From Neolentinus lepideus HHB14362 ss-1 (lineage: Eukaryota; Basidiomycota; Agaricomycetes; Gloeophyllales; Gloeophyllaceae): a DNA stretch of 64,000 nucleotides. Under the pieces are notes generated by a model. It had not been told where the DNA came from. It saw only the letters and a program-made list of their open reading frames with translations, and ran no database searches. Of the stretch, positions 23,453 to 34,923 are shown piece by piece. Within the stretch, counting starts at the first letter, position 1. Each line of letters starts with the position of its first letter. Location of the stretch: the NCBI GenBank assembly GCA_001632425.1, contig KV425556.1, positions 6,271 through 70,270 of the forward strand. The letters are read 5' to 3'. The position numbers were made by a program, and so were the translations under genes.

Positions 23453-24844
23453 CTACAGCATCATTCCCGCTGCTAGAGTGATCACCACCATCGCGACACC
23501 GACATCGCGGTGGGCATCCGCTCGCCGCTCGCCTGCACTTGTGCTTGAGGAGGAGGTCGCGCTAGACGTGCCGTTGAGCTGCTTCGCTTTGGATTGGAAG
23601 GCGGCGAAGTTGTTCGATCCAGACTCGACGGCGTTGGCGGAGAACACCATGCCTTGACCGCAGTGTCCCGTCTGCTTGCAGTACACCCAAATCGGGGAGG
23701 TCTGTGGGAACATTACAGGTGAGGTCCGTGGGATCAAGGAAGGAGGGGAGGTACTTACGTCGTTCACTTGGATGGTGAATGTGGGGAAGTTGGTGGTGGT
23801 GGTGGACACGGGCATGCTATAGGCTCAGAGTCAGGACGGGAGGGTCGTCGAGGACAATGAGAAGACTTACAATCCGGAATCAAACCCGACTTGGCCGCTG
23901 GTTGAAGTTTCCGTCAGCGAGCGACAGGGATCGGCGAAGCTCGACTGAGTTGCCGTGTGGTTCTTCTCCCTGCGAACAATGTGTAAGCATCTAATATGGA
24001 GTTACCAGCACGAAGACCTACTGGAACTCGAACGTAATCGTGTCCCCCATCTGTGCGGAAATGTTCGACGGGCTGAACGTGAGCAGGCCCGGACCACCGA
24101 CAACGATCTTGTGGTCGGTCGACACAGCAGAGGTAGGAGCAGACGAGCCGGGGTAGGAGCCATACGTCGTCGTCACCTGCTGGCCGCCCGAGACGGTAAC
24201 GGTGGCGGTAACAGTCACCGGACCCGACGCAGAGATGGGAGCGGCGGCGATCGTGGTAGAGACGGGGGCAGTCGCCGTCGCTGATGTAGAGGTCGCATTC
24301 GCAGAAGTGGTGTTGCCGGTCGCTGCGGCCTTGAAGGCATCGAAGTTATTGCCCGGGTTGACGGCGAAGACCATGCCTTGTTGACAGTGGTTGGCTTGGC
24401 GGCAGAAGACCCAGACAGGGTTACTGTCTTGGACTGTGAATTGGGCGGTCGGGAAGGGTCCGGCGGTGTTGTTATCTGCCACTGGAACACTAAGAAAACG
24501 AGATATATTCGGTTGGAATCAGCTGATTAGAGTTTTGATTCGTCACTCACAAACCAGAATCGAAGCCATTCTCCGCCAATTGGCATGGGTTGGACAGCGT
24601 CGATTGACTGACGGTGTGGTTCTTCTGCTTGAATGTGAAAGTAATTACATCCCCTGGGTCAGCAGTCTACCAGGACCATGAACATTTATCTTTCCGCAAA
24701 GAAGTATAGGAAACGTACCAAGGATTCCGGATTGAACTGGAGGATGCCAACTCCCCCAACGGTAACTGCATGTTCGGCGGCAAATACCGCTGGCAAAGTT
24801 GCGAAAGAAAGAGCAGCAAATGATGTGATGATCCTGTTCAACAT
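23453..24844 (-). CDS. Secreted GPI-anchored protein with two cupredoxin domains
   Basis: Exons 24,844-24,719, 24,666-24,551, 24,489-24,022, 23,969-23,871, 23,816-23,759 and 23,701-23,453 give 371 residues. A signal peptide (MLNRIITSFAALSFATLPAV) precedes cupredoxin domain 1 (GDVITFTFKQKNHT ... WVFCRQANHCQQGMVF). A Ser/Thr/Ala-rich linker leads to domain 2 (GDTITFEFQ, KNHT ... WVYCKQTGHCGQGMVF). The C-terminus is a Ser-rich stretch and a hydrophobic tail (VGVAMVVITLAAGMML), as for GPI attachment. Each domain keeps His, Cys, His and Met in type-1 copper positions. The family is fungal plastocyanin-like (blue copper) extracellular proteins, of unclear role. A TATAAAAAG box lies about 160 bp upstream on the minus strand (near 25,000). 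Confidence 0.85.
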
Positions 24845-25523
24845 AATGAAGCGTGTAATATTCGTCTCTTGATTAGGCGTTAAGAGATAGACTTGAAGCT
24901 AAGACTAGCGGACTCGAGCCCGAAATATTATTAGACTGGACGTAGATGGTGGCGGGGTGAGAAGAAAGTGAGATCTCATGTTCACGGCAGAGAGCCGCTT
25001 TTTATAGCGCGGCTGCCTAAAATTTGAGACAATAAGGTGAGTACAACGAGTACAAAGACAGATGAAGTGGCTGTGCAACAATGAACAACGAAGCATCTTC
25101 TCGTATTGTGTCCCGAAAAGGCAAGTCGACGACGGGGCGTTGTGCTAAACAAGAGTAAACGTCTGTATATCGAACAAGTACTTACGGAACACAGCCATAA
25201 AAGAGCTTCCTAGTGAGGAAGAACTGACCTGAATAGGGCTTTGATTCACCACAGCAATGGGAATGAGAGTCCTCGATGCGATGGGTCGCATGAAGAGGAT
25301 GAAAATGGATAAAAAGAGAGATGGAGGCGGTACCAAATATATATTATACACCGTAGAATTTCCCGGGAATATGTACGGCTGTCGGGTATATTTCGACGTC
25401 AGAAATTAAAGCTATAAATTATCTATATTTAGTATTTTGCCTTCCATAGCAGGCACTGCACTGCTCCGATAGCCGATTGTCCTTGCTTCTTGACTTTGTC
25501 CGCTATTTCATACCTGCGCCGTC
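24845..25523. promoter_or_regulatory. Divergent intergenic region, cupredoxin / PDCD5
   Basis: 680 bp between two divergently transcribed genes; no further gene is seen. On the minus strand, TATAAAAAG near 24,998-25,008 is a good TATA box for the cupredoxin gene. The 100 bp before the PDCD5 ATG are AT-rich without a clear TATA. Confidence 0.5.
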
Positions 25524-26104
25524 ATGGAGGACGCTGAGCTTGCTGCCATCCGTGCTGCTAGGATGAACCAGATGCAGCAGACAAACGCGCCCGGTGAAGG
25601 CGCCGAGGATGAGGGCAAGAGGGCCGCGGAGGAGCAGATGCGGAGAGATTTGCTTGCGACAGTCTTGGACTCTGGCGCACGAGAACGATGTACGTTGATC
25701 CACACCTTGGGAGGGATTGAAAACCAAGAACACTGTGGACGCGTATTGGATCCCTTCTACTTGCTATAGTGGCCCGTATAGCACTTGTCAGTGCAGAGCG
25801 ATCGCGACAGGTTGAGGCTATCCTATTGAGGATGGCACAGACCGGTCAATTGCGCGGACGTATCACCGAGGACCAGCTCATTGAGCTCCTCGATCAGGTG
25901 CGTAATGCCAACCGCTGTTCTTTCGAGTGTCTCTGATACTTGCGACGGCAGATGGAGGATGCTCAGTCAAAGAGCTCAGGCGGGAAAGGAGCTATAGTGG
26001 TGAGTGCCACCTCGTGATCACGAGCAACTAGTGTTGATACTCTTGAATCTCTCTAGTATCAGCGCAGGAAGGCTGTCCTGGATGATGATGATTTTGATGT
26101 TTGA
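25524..26104 (+). CDS. PDCD5-family DNA/nucleic-acid-binding protein
   Basis: Exons 25,524-25,689, 25,770-25,897, 25,952-25,999 and 26,057-26,104 give 129 residues, the usual length of PDCD5 (TFAR19). The features match: an N-terminal acidic helix (MEDAELAAIRAARMNQMQ), a charged linker (KRAAEEQMRRDLLATVLD), the three-helix core (ERLARIALVSAERSRQVE, GRITEDQLIELLDQ) and the basic-then-acidic tail (YQRRKAVLDDDDFDV). Human PDCD5 is linked to apoptosis and to the CCT chaperonin; the archaeal and fungal homologues are small helical bundle proteins of unclear role. It lies upstream of NOT4 in the same orientation with a 518 bp spacer. Confidence 0.93.
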
Positions 26105-26622
26105 GATTCGGATTGCCCACAAGTTGAAGCAGCTGTATCGATAATCGCCCTTGATGCATCACACCGTCAACACGCTATCATATGCAAGAATGTACATCAA
26201 ATTGTATTTTCCGTTTACTGCATCCAGGTTTCGCCGCTGTTTCACATTCTGATGATCCTCGAGCGGTGAAATCAGGATCTACTTGACAGCATTATTGCTC
26301 TGACATGTTTAGCTGTACTTCATATAAGCCTTCCATTCCTCCCTGTAATATACACTATCGCCGTACTTAGGCTGCTCAGTTGTATCCTTTGCGCATCTCC
26401 AGGAGGACGGACTTTGCATTGCTCACTGTGCTCAGAGCAGACCGTACGCGTCGGAGAGAGAAGGTGTCCAAATACGCCACAACAACGCCACCAGGCAGCA
26501 GAAAACTGGGATAGCCTCATTGCCGCGTCCGCTGAGCTTGCTACATAACACACACATCGCGCTATCGTTCTGTGCATAAGACCCCCACAAATACGAAATA
26601 CCGAGCCGCCTGACTTTTCTCA
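26105..26622. other. Spacer between PDCD5 homologue and NOT4
   Basis: Contains the PDCD5 3' region and the NOT4 promoter; no gene is seen. Confidence 0.5.
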
Positions 26623-29600
26623 ATGGCGACCAGTCGAAACAACACGCATTCCTCGTTCCCGTCCGCGCATGGCATCGCTTCTGCTCAGTCCAAGTCGCAC
26701 GTGCTGGCTGGCGTACAAGACGCGTATTGGAGTGATGATGAGGCTGTAAGTGTCGCATAATAAGTTATCTGAGGCTGAACTGAGCGTGTTGCGACCGCTC
26801 GCGCTCCAGGAGGACGCGGAGTGCCCGCTCTGCCTCGAAGAAATGGATATCTCAGATCTTAACTTCAAGCCCTGTGTCTGTGGTTACCAGGTACTTCCAA
26901 TCTTCAATCGTCGTCGAACAAGACTGAATGTGATGTCCGAAGATATGCAGGTTCTGCTGGCACCACATCAAGGAGAATCTCAACGGCCGTTGCCCTGCCT
27001 GTCGGAGAGAGTACTCTGATGAGAATGTGCAGTTCAAGCCTATCAATAAGGAAGAGTAGGTTATCCTTTGTACTCGGACACCCTTTGCTCTTTGTTTTAT
27101 GGTGATTCAGTACTGATACTATCCATTGATCAGTCACAAACGCTTGATGCAGCAGAAGAAACAGCGGGAGCGGGAGCGCAAGGAGCTTGACGCGCTCGGT
27201 AGACGTCAACTGGCGAACGTCCGCGTCGTCCAGCGCAACGTGGTATACGTCGTCGGGATCGGACCTCGGTTTGCGAAGGAAGAGGTGCGTGACCGCGCAT
27301 ATATGCACATTACTTCTCATAGTTACACTTCCTCCCCGTCACCCAGCTCATCCCGACTCTGCGCTCGAACGAGTACTTTGGCCAGTATGGCAAGATTACC
27401 AAGATCGTGCTGGTCAAGCGGACGTCGCCAGGCGGCCGTACGCCTGTCGTTGGTCTGTACATCACGTATCATCGGCGAGAGGACGCTGCTCGTGCGATCA
27501 CTGGCGTTGATGGTGCGCCGTCTCCGGGCGGAGGCAATGATGTCATGCGGGCCAGTCATGGGACAGCCAAGTATTGCATGGCTTTTCTTCGCGGTCAGAC
27601 GTGCAACGACCACAGCTGTATGAATCTGCATGAGTGGGGAGACGAGAAGGATTGTTTCACAAAGGAGGATCTGACGACGCTGTATGCATTTTCTTGGACT
27701 GAAATGGGGTTTCGGCGCTGATGGTACGCTAGGAAACATACTCTTAAGGATACAGAGAATCGTCCAAGGAGTACGTTTACCATCAAGAAGGCGGACGAAG
27801 CCGAACGTAAGTCGAAATTCGACATTACCGTCTGTTCATGTCATTTACCGATGATTTTGTAGCTGGTCTACCCCGTGGAGCATCTTGGGCGCAGAAGGGC
27901 TCTGGGAACTCAGCTCCCTCTGCGTTACACAACAACACGGCAGCTGCTAATCAAGCATCTGCGAGTTCGAGAACGACGCGGCGAGGAGGCACCAGGCAGC
28001 CTCGATCTGGCACGCCAGCGTCCGGTGGTACAAACGCTACTGATGCGAGGATGTCGACGACACGTCCTTCTCGCACGTCTTCAACCGCAGTGGCTGCGAA
28101 GACGTCATCGGTAGGGTCCTTATCGAGGCCACCGACGCCTGCCAGTACAACCACGAATGCCAGGCCGAGTACTCCAGCCGATGCTAAGATACTTCGCGTC
28201 AAGGACCAAGATCAGCAACCTCCTCGCTCGCCGACGTCTTCGGTCGCGATTGAGTCGGACATAGGTTCTCGAGGTGTGGCATCGCCTTCGCCGGCGCCTC
28301 GGCCGCAATCTGTAGATTTAGTCCAGTCCCCTGTGCCGACAGCACCTCCAGGTATTCCCGTCGTACCTCCGGGCTTGTCTGCTCCGCCAGGTCTGCCGCC
28401 GCCGAAGCGCCTTCAGACCGAGTCTCCCCAGGTTGGTATCGCGCCTTCTCAGTCGTCTTATCAGATGTCTACGAATATCATGGCGCTTCTCGACGACGTC
28501 AAAGCGAGGAGGGAGGCACCGCCTGTTACGGCTGGAATCAATCCCTTCCCCGATCTGGATCGTATGTTGCAGACGCTGCAAGGCGGTGACGAAGGTGGCT
28601 TCAGTTTCAACTTGGATCCCAATCTGGCTGGTGATGTGACGACTACTGAGGAAGTCGAGCTCGTTCCCCCGTATGAAGCCGATGTGAATATTCCGTTCCA
28701 AGGTAACTACATGGATGCGTTCCCTGGATTGAGATCGCCACATCTCCAGTCTCCTTACCATGCACCACCTGGTCTAGCTATTCCTCACAATCCTAATCGT
28801 CCATTATACGAGTCAATGGTTAAGGGATCGCCTTTGCAGCCCCAGGGCGCCCCCGTCTCCAATTACAGTGGCTCATTCAATCCGTTCGGTGAGGCCGGAG
28901 ATGACACCTCTTCATCAGCTCAGCGTGCGTCATTCAGCCCGCTTGACGAAGAACGACAGGTATCTCGATTTGGCTTTGCCCGAGGAGGCCGGCAAGGATC
29001 TACTGCCGCCTCGTCACCTCTTCACAACTCTTCACCTATCACCGCTAGCGACAGCTTCCATGGCCAGTTTTACAATTCCCCCAGGTTGACGTCGCCCACC
29101 ACTCAAGTGCAGCCCCAGCAGTGGCACTTCCAGTCGCGGCAGCCTGAGTACTCGCAGCCCGGCTCTAATATGGGTTCACCGCTGGTTCATAACGTGCAGG
29201 CGGCGTATCCACCGCAAAGCGGTCGTTTCCAGCCTTTCGACGATGTTGTCAGTGAAGCGCAGCTGAGGGACTTTATCCGGTCAAGTCGAGAGAGGGAGAC
29301 GTCGATGCGCAATGCACAGTATGGTGGGAGGCTTTTATTCGTGTAAATTTACCGTTTCTTTATATGTTGACATAACCTTTCGGACATGCATCTTTTATCG
29401 GACATGTATCAACATTTGCAATCCTACCTGTACTACTCCCACAGCAGACCAGCAGCGTGTCAATTCATACTATAACGCCGGACAGCCGTTCAGCGATCCC
29501 GCTATCATGTCCTCGGCGAGGTTTTCATCTCCTGCGATGTCCTCTGCCGTAGCCGCGACAGGCTTTGCGACTCAGCCCTCCTCGGAAAGCATCTCCGCCA

Positions 29601-31611
29601 TTCCTCCAGGATTGCAATATGCTGACACGGCAATGTCGAGCCCCGTGTCGTCAAGTATCCTCGCGTATGGCACCGGGAGTGGTCAGTCGACGAACTTGGA
29701 GATGTCGCAGGGAGGTTCTTCGGCCCAAGGTGAGTTGTTCGAATCTTCTCATAAGGGGAGGGAGTCCCAGGTACCGAGCCGTGCCTTCCCAGTGCGGAAA
29801 CTCTTTCATCAGCCTTGATATTGTTCATGGCACCGGCCCGGTCACCTCTATACCCCTCGTCAGTCTTGGTCCTGTGCTACGCTATGTATTGCCTCCATGA
29901 ACTCCCTGGCAAGCGAAGTGTCAACGAAACGTCTCCCTCCCCTTTGGTACGGCATCCGCGTCCTGTTCGACGCTAACCATGTTTTTCTTTTCTTTCTATT
30001 ATTTCTTGCTCCGCTGCATATATTTTTGCAACAGCGTCAAGACCTGCTTCACCCACACCTCCTTCTGCATTATCTCCGACGGACTTTCCTGCGCTAGGTG
30101 CGGATGCTCAAACATCGCGGGAGGGACAAAAGGACTCGGAAGACAAGACCCCCACCCCTGTTGACGCTAAAGCGCAGGCTAAAGCGGACAAAAAGGCAGC
30201 TAAGATGGCCGCTGCGGCCGAACGAGCAGCGGAACGAAAGAGGATCGCTGAGGAAAAGGCATCCATTAAAGCTGCGGAGAAGGCCAGAACCGCGGCGGAA
30301 AAGGCTACCGAAAAGGAGAAGGCCGCAGCACTGAAACTTGAGCAAGAGCAAGCTGAGAAGGAGAGGCTGGAAAAGGAGAAGGAGAAAGAGAGGCTGGAGA
30401 CGGAGCGAAGTGAGAAGGAGAGACAAGAGAAGGAGAAGGCTGAAGCGGCTGCAAGGGAGAAGGCGGAGAGAGAGAAAGTCGCTCGGGCTGCTCAGTGGGC
30501 CACCGACAAGAAGCAGAGCCCCGCTGCTAAGACGAAGGCAGCCGACTCTCGAGAGGCCTCGCCTACTCCAGGCAGAAGTGGCGCCAAGCCGCGGATTCGC
30601 CAGAGTTCTCAAGAACCGTCGCCGCCTCCTACGAGGCCGGATCCAGTCGCTCAAGTCCCGATCTTGTCGAAAATGCCTAAGAAGAACAAGCCTGCCACGA
30701 AGCCTATCAAGATTCCGAAAGAGGATGAACTCATCCCGGCAGCGGCTTCAGCTCTTCCTTCATCTACGCAATCAGACGGAGCGCAGGGATCACTCGGGAA
30801 GTCGGCCAACGCTGTATCGTCGAACAATTCTAGAGCTCAGTCTATTGATCGGATCCCTATGTATGAACCTACGTCTCTGGCACAGCTCTTCGTCGACATC
30901 GATCAGCAGTGTCCCTGGATGCATATCGCCGATCATCCTGTCTTCGACCTGAATAAAATCAATCCCGCTGCGAGGATGCCTCTGGAGTACGGCCCTCTTG
31001 TGCATGCCCTGTCAGCTCTGTCCGTTGGCGGTGGCTCCTTTGCCAACAACATGCCTTCCGGTTCCATAGACAATGCGGTGTCGTCTTTCCAGCAACTCTT
31101 GGAGACTCTGACACAGACTATCTCCGATCTTCTCCGCCTCTTACCTCGTACAACATGGGATGATAGTTCGTCTTTCGATGGTGTTTTGCGTGATATGCTG
31201 AAAGGTGACGATTTCCTTGATGAAGGGAACGAAGAAGGGTCGGGCAAGGACGACGAAGTTGCAGCGCTGACGTTGGCGTTGGAGCGACGGGCTCGCTGGA
31301 TGGAAGTCCAGCTCTCGAAGCTGGAAGAATTGCATCGTGATATCAACACTGCGGCTGTTCGTGCTGTTCTCGCCTTCAATGACAACGGTTGGGACCGTCA
31401 TGGGTGGATGCCTCGTGTCGGCAATACCTTGGCAAGGTTTGATAAGCTTGGGTTGATGGAGGAGAACGGAGATCTGAGGACCATGTCAGCGGATGAGCTT
31501 GAGAAAAAGCTTACAGTGGCGAAGGAGGCTGCGGTGTTTGCTGAGACGGAGATGAAAGAGTCGGTGGAGAGGTTATTAGGGCACCGGCCATTTGAGGAAG
31601 AAGATTACTAG
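26623..31611 (+). CDS. NOT4: NOT4/CNOT4 E3 ubiquitin ligase, long form
   Basis: Nine exons (26,623-26,745; 26,810-26,890; 26,943-27,055; 27,134-27,284; 27,347-27,681; 27,733-27,806; 27,863-29,323; 29,448-29,729; 30,035-31,611) sum to 1,398 residues. Residues about 44-95 form the C4C4 RING (ECPLCLEEMDISD, CVCGYQICRFCW, RCPACRREY). An RRM follows (VVYVVGIGP, FGQYGKITKIVLV, VGLYITYH) and a C3H finger (KYCMAFLRGQTC, HSCMNLHEWG). Then come about 700 residues of Ser/Pro-rich disordered sequence, a Lys/Glu/Ala coiled coil (about 30,170-30,490) and a C-terminal folded part (EPTSLAQLFVDIDQQCPWMH to the end). NOT4 is the ubiquitin ligase of the CCR4-NOT complex, acting in co-translational quality control. 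The C-terminal half is a large extension relative to yeast Not4. Confidence 0.93.
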
Positions 31612-31987
31612 TAGCTTCATTCCATTGAAAAATACAAGTTGACCTGCAGCCGATGTAGAATGTGAAACGATGCAGCCACAATCGAGTTTGTTTGTCTCTG
31701 TTTGACTCAGTGCTAGTGCATTCATTAAAGTTTTCGTTCCTACCACCTTGTCGCAGGGAAACCCAAGGTATGTTGATTCTTCCAATGAAACCTGTATCTG
31801 TGAGATTAGGATGAAACGCACTGGGCTCTGACATCCTTGATGTTAATATGCACAACGCTCAATTACCGAGCGGCGGCTTAGAAACCCGTTACCTGAACCA
31901 TCCTACGAATTCTGCCTTTCAAGATATCGTATCTAACTCTTTCATCTCAGCGCTACAGATTAAGTACACCACAAGGGCGATATCAAG
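31612..31987. other. NOT4 3' region and LCP5 promoter
   Basis: 376 bp between tandem genes. Nothing else is recognised; minus-strand open frames here are shadows. Confidence 0.5.
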
Positions 31988-33218
31988 ATGGACGACGAGA
32001 GCATAACTCGGGAGCAAAGGGAGCTCTGTGACGCCTTGGACGAAATGACGAGGAGCATGTCATCTGTGCGCGAACTCATTCAGTCTCTGCGTGTAAAGTG
32101 AGCCTTGCTTACTTTTGGCTTCCACAGGCTCAATAATTGAACAAATGTTATTCTAGGTCCTCTGATGAATTGGATGTACGAGACGGTATATCCCTATTAT
32201 CCTTAAAAAATCTTCTGGGCGTCTCTTACCTGCAAGATCTTACTCTCGTCTCCGCTCATCGCACCCTTGGACACTCATTGGATGAGAGCAGTCCTCCCGT
32301 GAAGCCGTTCGGTTCCACGGAGAGGGAGGCTCGCGGCCCAGCTGCGGGCGACTTGATAGATTCCATGATCGAAGGGCGGGTTGTATTGGAGAAGATCAAG
32401 ATTTTGGAGGGTCGTATGCGGTATCAGATTGAGAAGCTCGCCCGAGTTGCCGAAGAGGCGCCAACCGACGCGAACCTTCTGAATGGTGAGCAACATCTGC
32501 TCTGTGTGGTACTTCAAGACGACGTATTTTTGCTGTTCTCTTAGATCCTTTGGCATTTAAGCCGAATCCTCAGAACCTGATGGGTGACGACTCCCATGGA
32601 TCCGAAGATGAGGAGGGCTGGGAGGCCGAAAATATTCGGGACAACGACGGCATATACCGTCCTCCCAAGTTGGCTCCCATGCCTTATACGGAAATTTCAA
32701 AGGACAAATCGCGACGCCAACCGATACCGACTGCGCTATCCTCTCTTACCCACCTGGATCCCTCGAAGCCGCACCTCGAATCTGCATCCGGTTTGGGCAG
32801 CGGCACGCCCTCTCTCACGTCCGCACGCGCGCGAGAGATCCAGCGCATGACAGAGTTCGAAGAGGAGAACATGATGCGTCTCGTTATGAAGAAGAAGGAT
32901 GCGAAGCGAAGACGAAGAGACGAAGAGGATGTTGCGCTGGGTGGTACGGGCGGCTTGCAGGGCAGAAGGCGCGGAGACGGGCTCAATGCCGAGTTTGGTG
33001 ACGTGTTGAAGTCGGTTGGACGGAGTAGAACTGGGGCTATTGGAGATGGATATGAGGAGCTTAGGCAGAGAGGGAAGAAGCAGGGCGCCTTAGAAAGGTC
33101 GAGGGCGAGAGGTGCGGAGGATATTGTCGAGGAGGGTCCACGGCAGAGGAAGAGAGGGAGATTCGATAAGGATGTCAGGGCATCGAAGAAGAGGGTATCC
33201 TCGAAGTCGAGAAAATAG
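31988..33218 (+). CDS. LCP5: LCP5/neuroguidin (Sas10/C1D family, ribosome biogenesis)
   Basis: Exons 31,988-32,097, 32,157-32,485 and 32,545-33,218 sum to 370 residues. The N-terminal half is a Sas10/Utp3/C1D domain: DGISLLSLKNLLGVSYLQDL, then VVLEKIKILEGRMRYQIEKL. The conserved FKPNPQNLMG motif follows the second intron, then IYRPPKLAPMPYTE. The C-terminus is very basic (KKKDAKRRRRDE, QRKRGRFDKD), as expected for a nucleolar protein. Yeast Lcp5 associates with the U3 snoRNP for 18S rRNA maturation; the animal relative is neuroguidin. It ends only 96 bp before the UNG1 start, in the same orientation. Confidence 0.92.
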
Positions 33219-33314
33219 TTGCGATGCTGCCTACCACATCTCTATGTCTGCTGCATATAGATCCGATTGCAGCGTTTTTTCGTGCGTAACGTGACTCCGT
33301 GACTTCACGTGCGA

Positions 33315-34717
33315 ATGAGCGCGTCGCGACGCGTCTCCCTCTTTCGTTCCGCCATCATGAAGCGATCGCTGCCTGTGTCCGACGAACAGATGTTTCGTAG
33401 TACACGCCGCGTAACAGTTCGTACAATATCTACCAGAACCACAATCGTAAGTACAACCACCCGTAAGAAGAGGAAAGTGGAAGTTACAAGGTAGGGCGCT
33501 TTCCCCTGAGTATTACTGTTTGCTCATCTCGGGTCGGGTGTTCGAACAGCGAGACTACCACAGTAAATACAGAAGTCGGAGGATCCTCCACAGTCTCGAA
33601 GGCTTCCGCGGACGCGCTCGAAGCTCTTGAAAAGGACACGCTGCACGAAAGCTGGTACAAGGCACTAGCTCCCGAATTCTCAAAGCCGTACTTTCAGGAA
33701 GTAAGAGTTGCATGTCTGCCTATGTTACTACGAACAGGTGATACTGACACACGGACAGCTTAAGAAATTTATTATCTCGGAACACAAACAGTATACGATA
33801 TACCCTCCTTGTTAGCGTGGCATTTGCAATACGGAAAGCAGTATGCTCATACTCTTCATAGATCAAGACGTATACTCATGGTCACGGCTTACGCCTCTTG
33901 ATACTGTGAAGGCTGTGGTCATTGGTCAAGTACGCCTATCTTATTTCTTAGACATCATCCGCCGAGCACTGATTAATGACATTAACAGGATCCGTATCAC
34001 GACGTCGGACAAGCCCATGGTGAGTGTACTGGAACGCGATGTACTAACCCTTGACCTGAACGTGGAATTCCAGGGCTTGCCTTCTCAGTCCTTCCTCCCA
34101 CCAAGATCCCTCCGTCTCTTCGCAATATTTACAAACAGATAAAAACGGACGTTCCTTCATTTACCATACCGACTTCTGGGTCGGTTACTCCAGCTATTCA
34201 CCTTTGTTCCCCCATACTCAATCCTTTGTTCCTTACAGGGACCTGAGGCCTCTCGCCAAGCAAGGCGTCCTCTGGCTAAATACCTGCCTCACCGTACGCG
34301 CGCACCAAGCAAACTCTCATTCAGGCAAAGGCTGGGAAACATTCACGTCCTCGGTTCTCAGGGCGGTCACGTCCCGTGAAAATGGTCGGGGAGTAGTCGT
34401 CTTTGCATGGGGTATACCTGCCCAGAAAACGTGCGAGAAGGTTGCCATTGATGAGGTCCGTTTGACTGCGCCCCTACTTCTTTCTGTATACTAAGCGCCA
34501 CTTAGGAGAGACATCTCGTCTTGAAGTACGTTGCCTGTCCAAACGGTCGTCGATCAGATACTAATAGACTTTTCCGTCGCTTAGGTCTGCACATCCGTCA
34601 CCGCTCTCTGCCCACCGAGGGTTTCTCGGCAATGGGCACTTCAACAAAGCCAATGACTGGTTGCGCAAGCAATATGGCGATGGGGAGGAGATCGATTGGA
34701 CCGTCTTGAATAAATGA
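33315..34717 (+). CDS. UNG1: Uracil-DNA glycosylase
   Basis: Exons 33,315-33,490, 33,550-33,700, 33,759-33,810, 33,862-33,929, 33,989-34,019, 34,074-34,179, 34,239-34,455, 34,506-34,525 and 34,585-34,717 sum to 317 residues. The water-activating loop VIGQDPYH is complete (split by an intron), followed by [25 protein letters not shown] and the DNA-intercalating loop [12 protein letters not shown]. These define family-1 UNG, which removes uracil from DNA in nucleus and mitochondria. The first ATG gives an amphipathic, Arg/Ser-rich leader ([14 protein letters not shown]). A second in-frame ATG at 33,357 (MKRSLPV) would omit it, and RKKRKVE near residue 55 is an SV40-like nuclear signal. Dual targeting by alternative starts is therefore plausible. 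It converges with PAN2. Confidence 0.95.
33329..33334 (+). promoter_or_regulatory. MluI cell-cycle box (ACGCGT) at UNG1 5' end
   Basis: ACGCGT lies 14 bp inside the first-ATG open frame and about 25 bp before the second ATG. In ascomycete yeasts MCB elements bind the G1/S factor MBF, and yeast UNG1 is cell-cycle regulated. The position suits transcripts that start downstream of it and encode the shorter form. Confidence 0.35.
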
Positions 34718-34923
34718 CCGGTTTTTCTGGTCACATGGTATCCACCGGATATAACTACTTAGCTGCTTGATTGGTCTTTTCATCATTGCGTTGTACAGAG
34801 GGAAGTGGACGATAGCTACATGTTTACTACAAACAACACGAAAGCAATGCACGATACACAGAGATCGGTAAGCTCTTAGATACCATATACCACAACACAA
34901 AAAACTTGCGTACTTCTCCCAGC

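Noticed and set aside
26750..27019. Separate RING-protein gene starting inside 26,750
   Set aside because: The RING cysteines are completed only after splicing into the NOT4 model; the open frame reads through intron sequence.
30094..30654. 186-codon minus-strand open frame (Arg/Leu-rich)
   Set aside because: It is the antisense shadow of the Lys/Glu/Ala-rich coiled coil of NOT4; composition follows codon complementarity.
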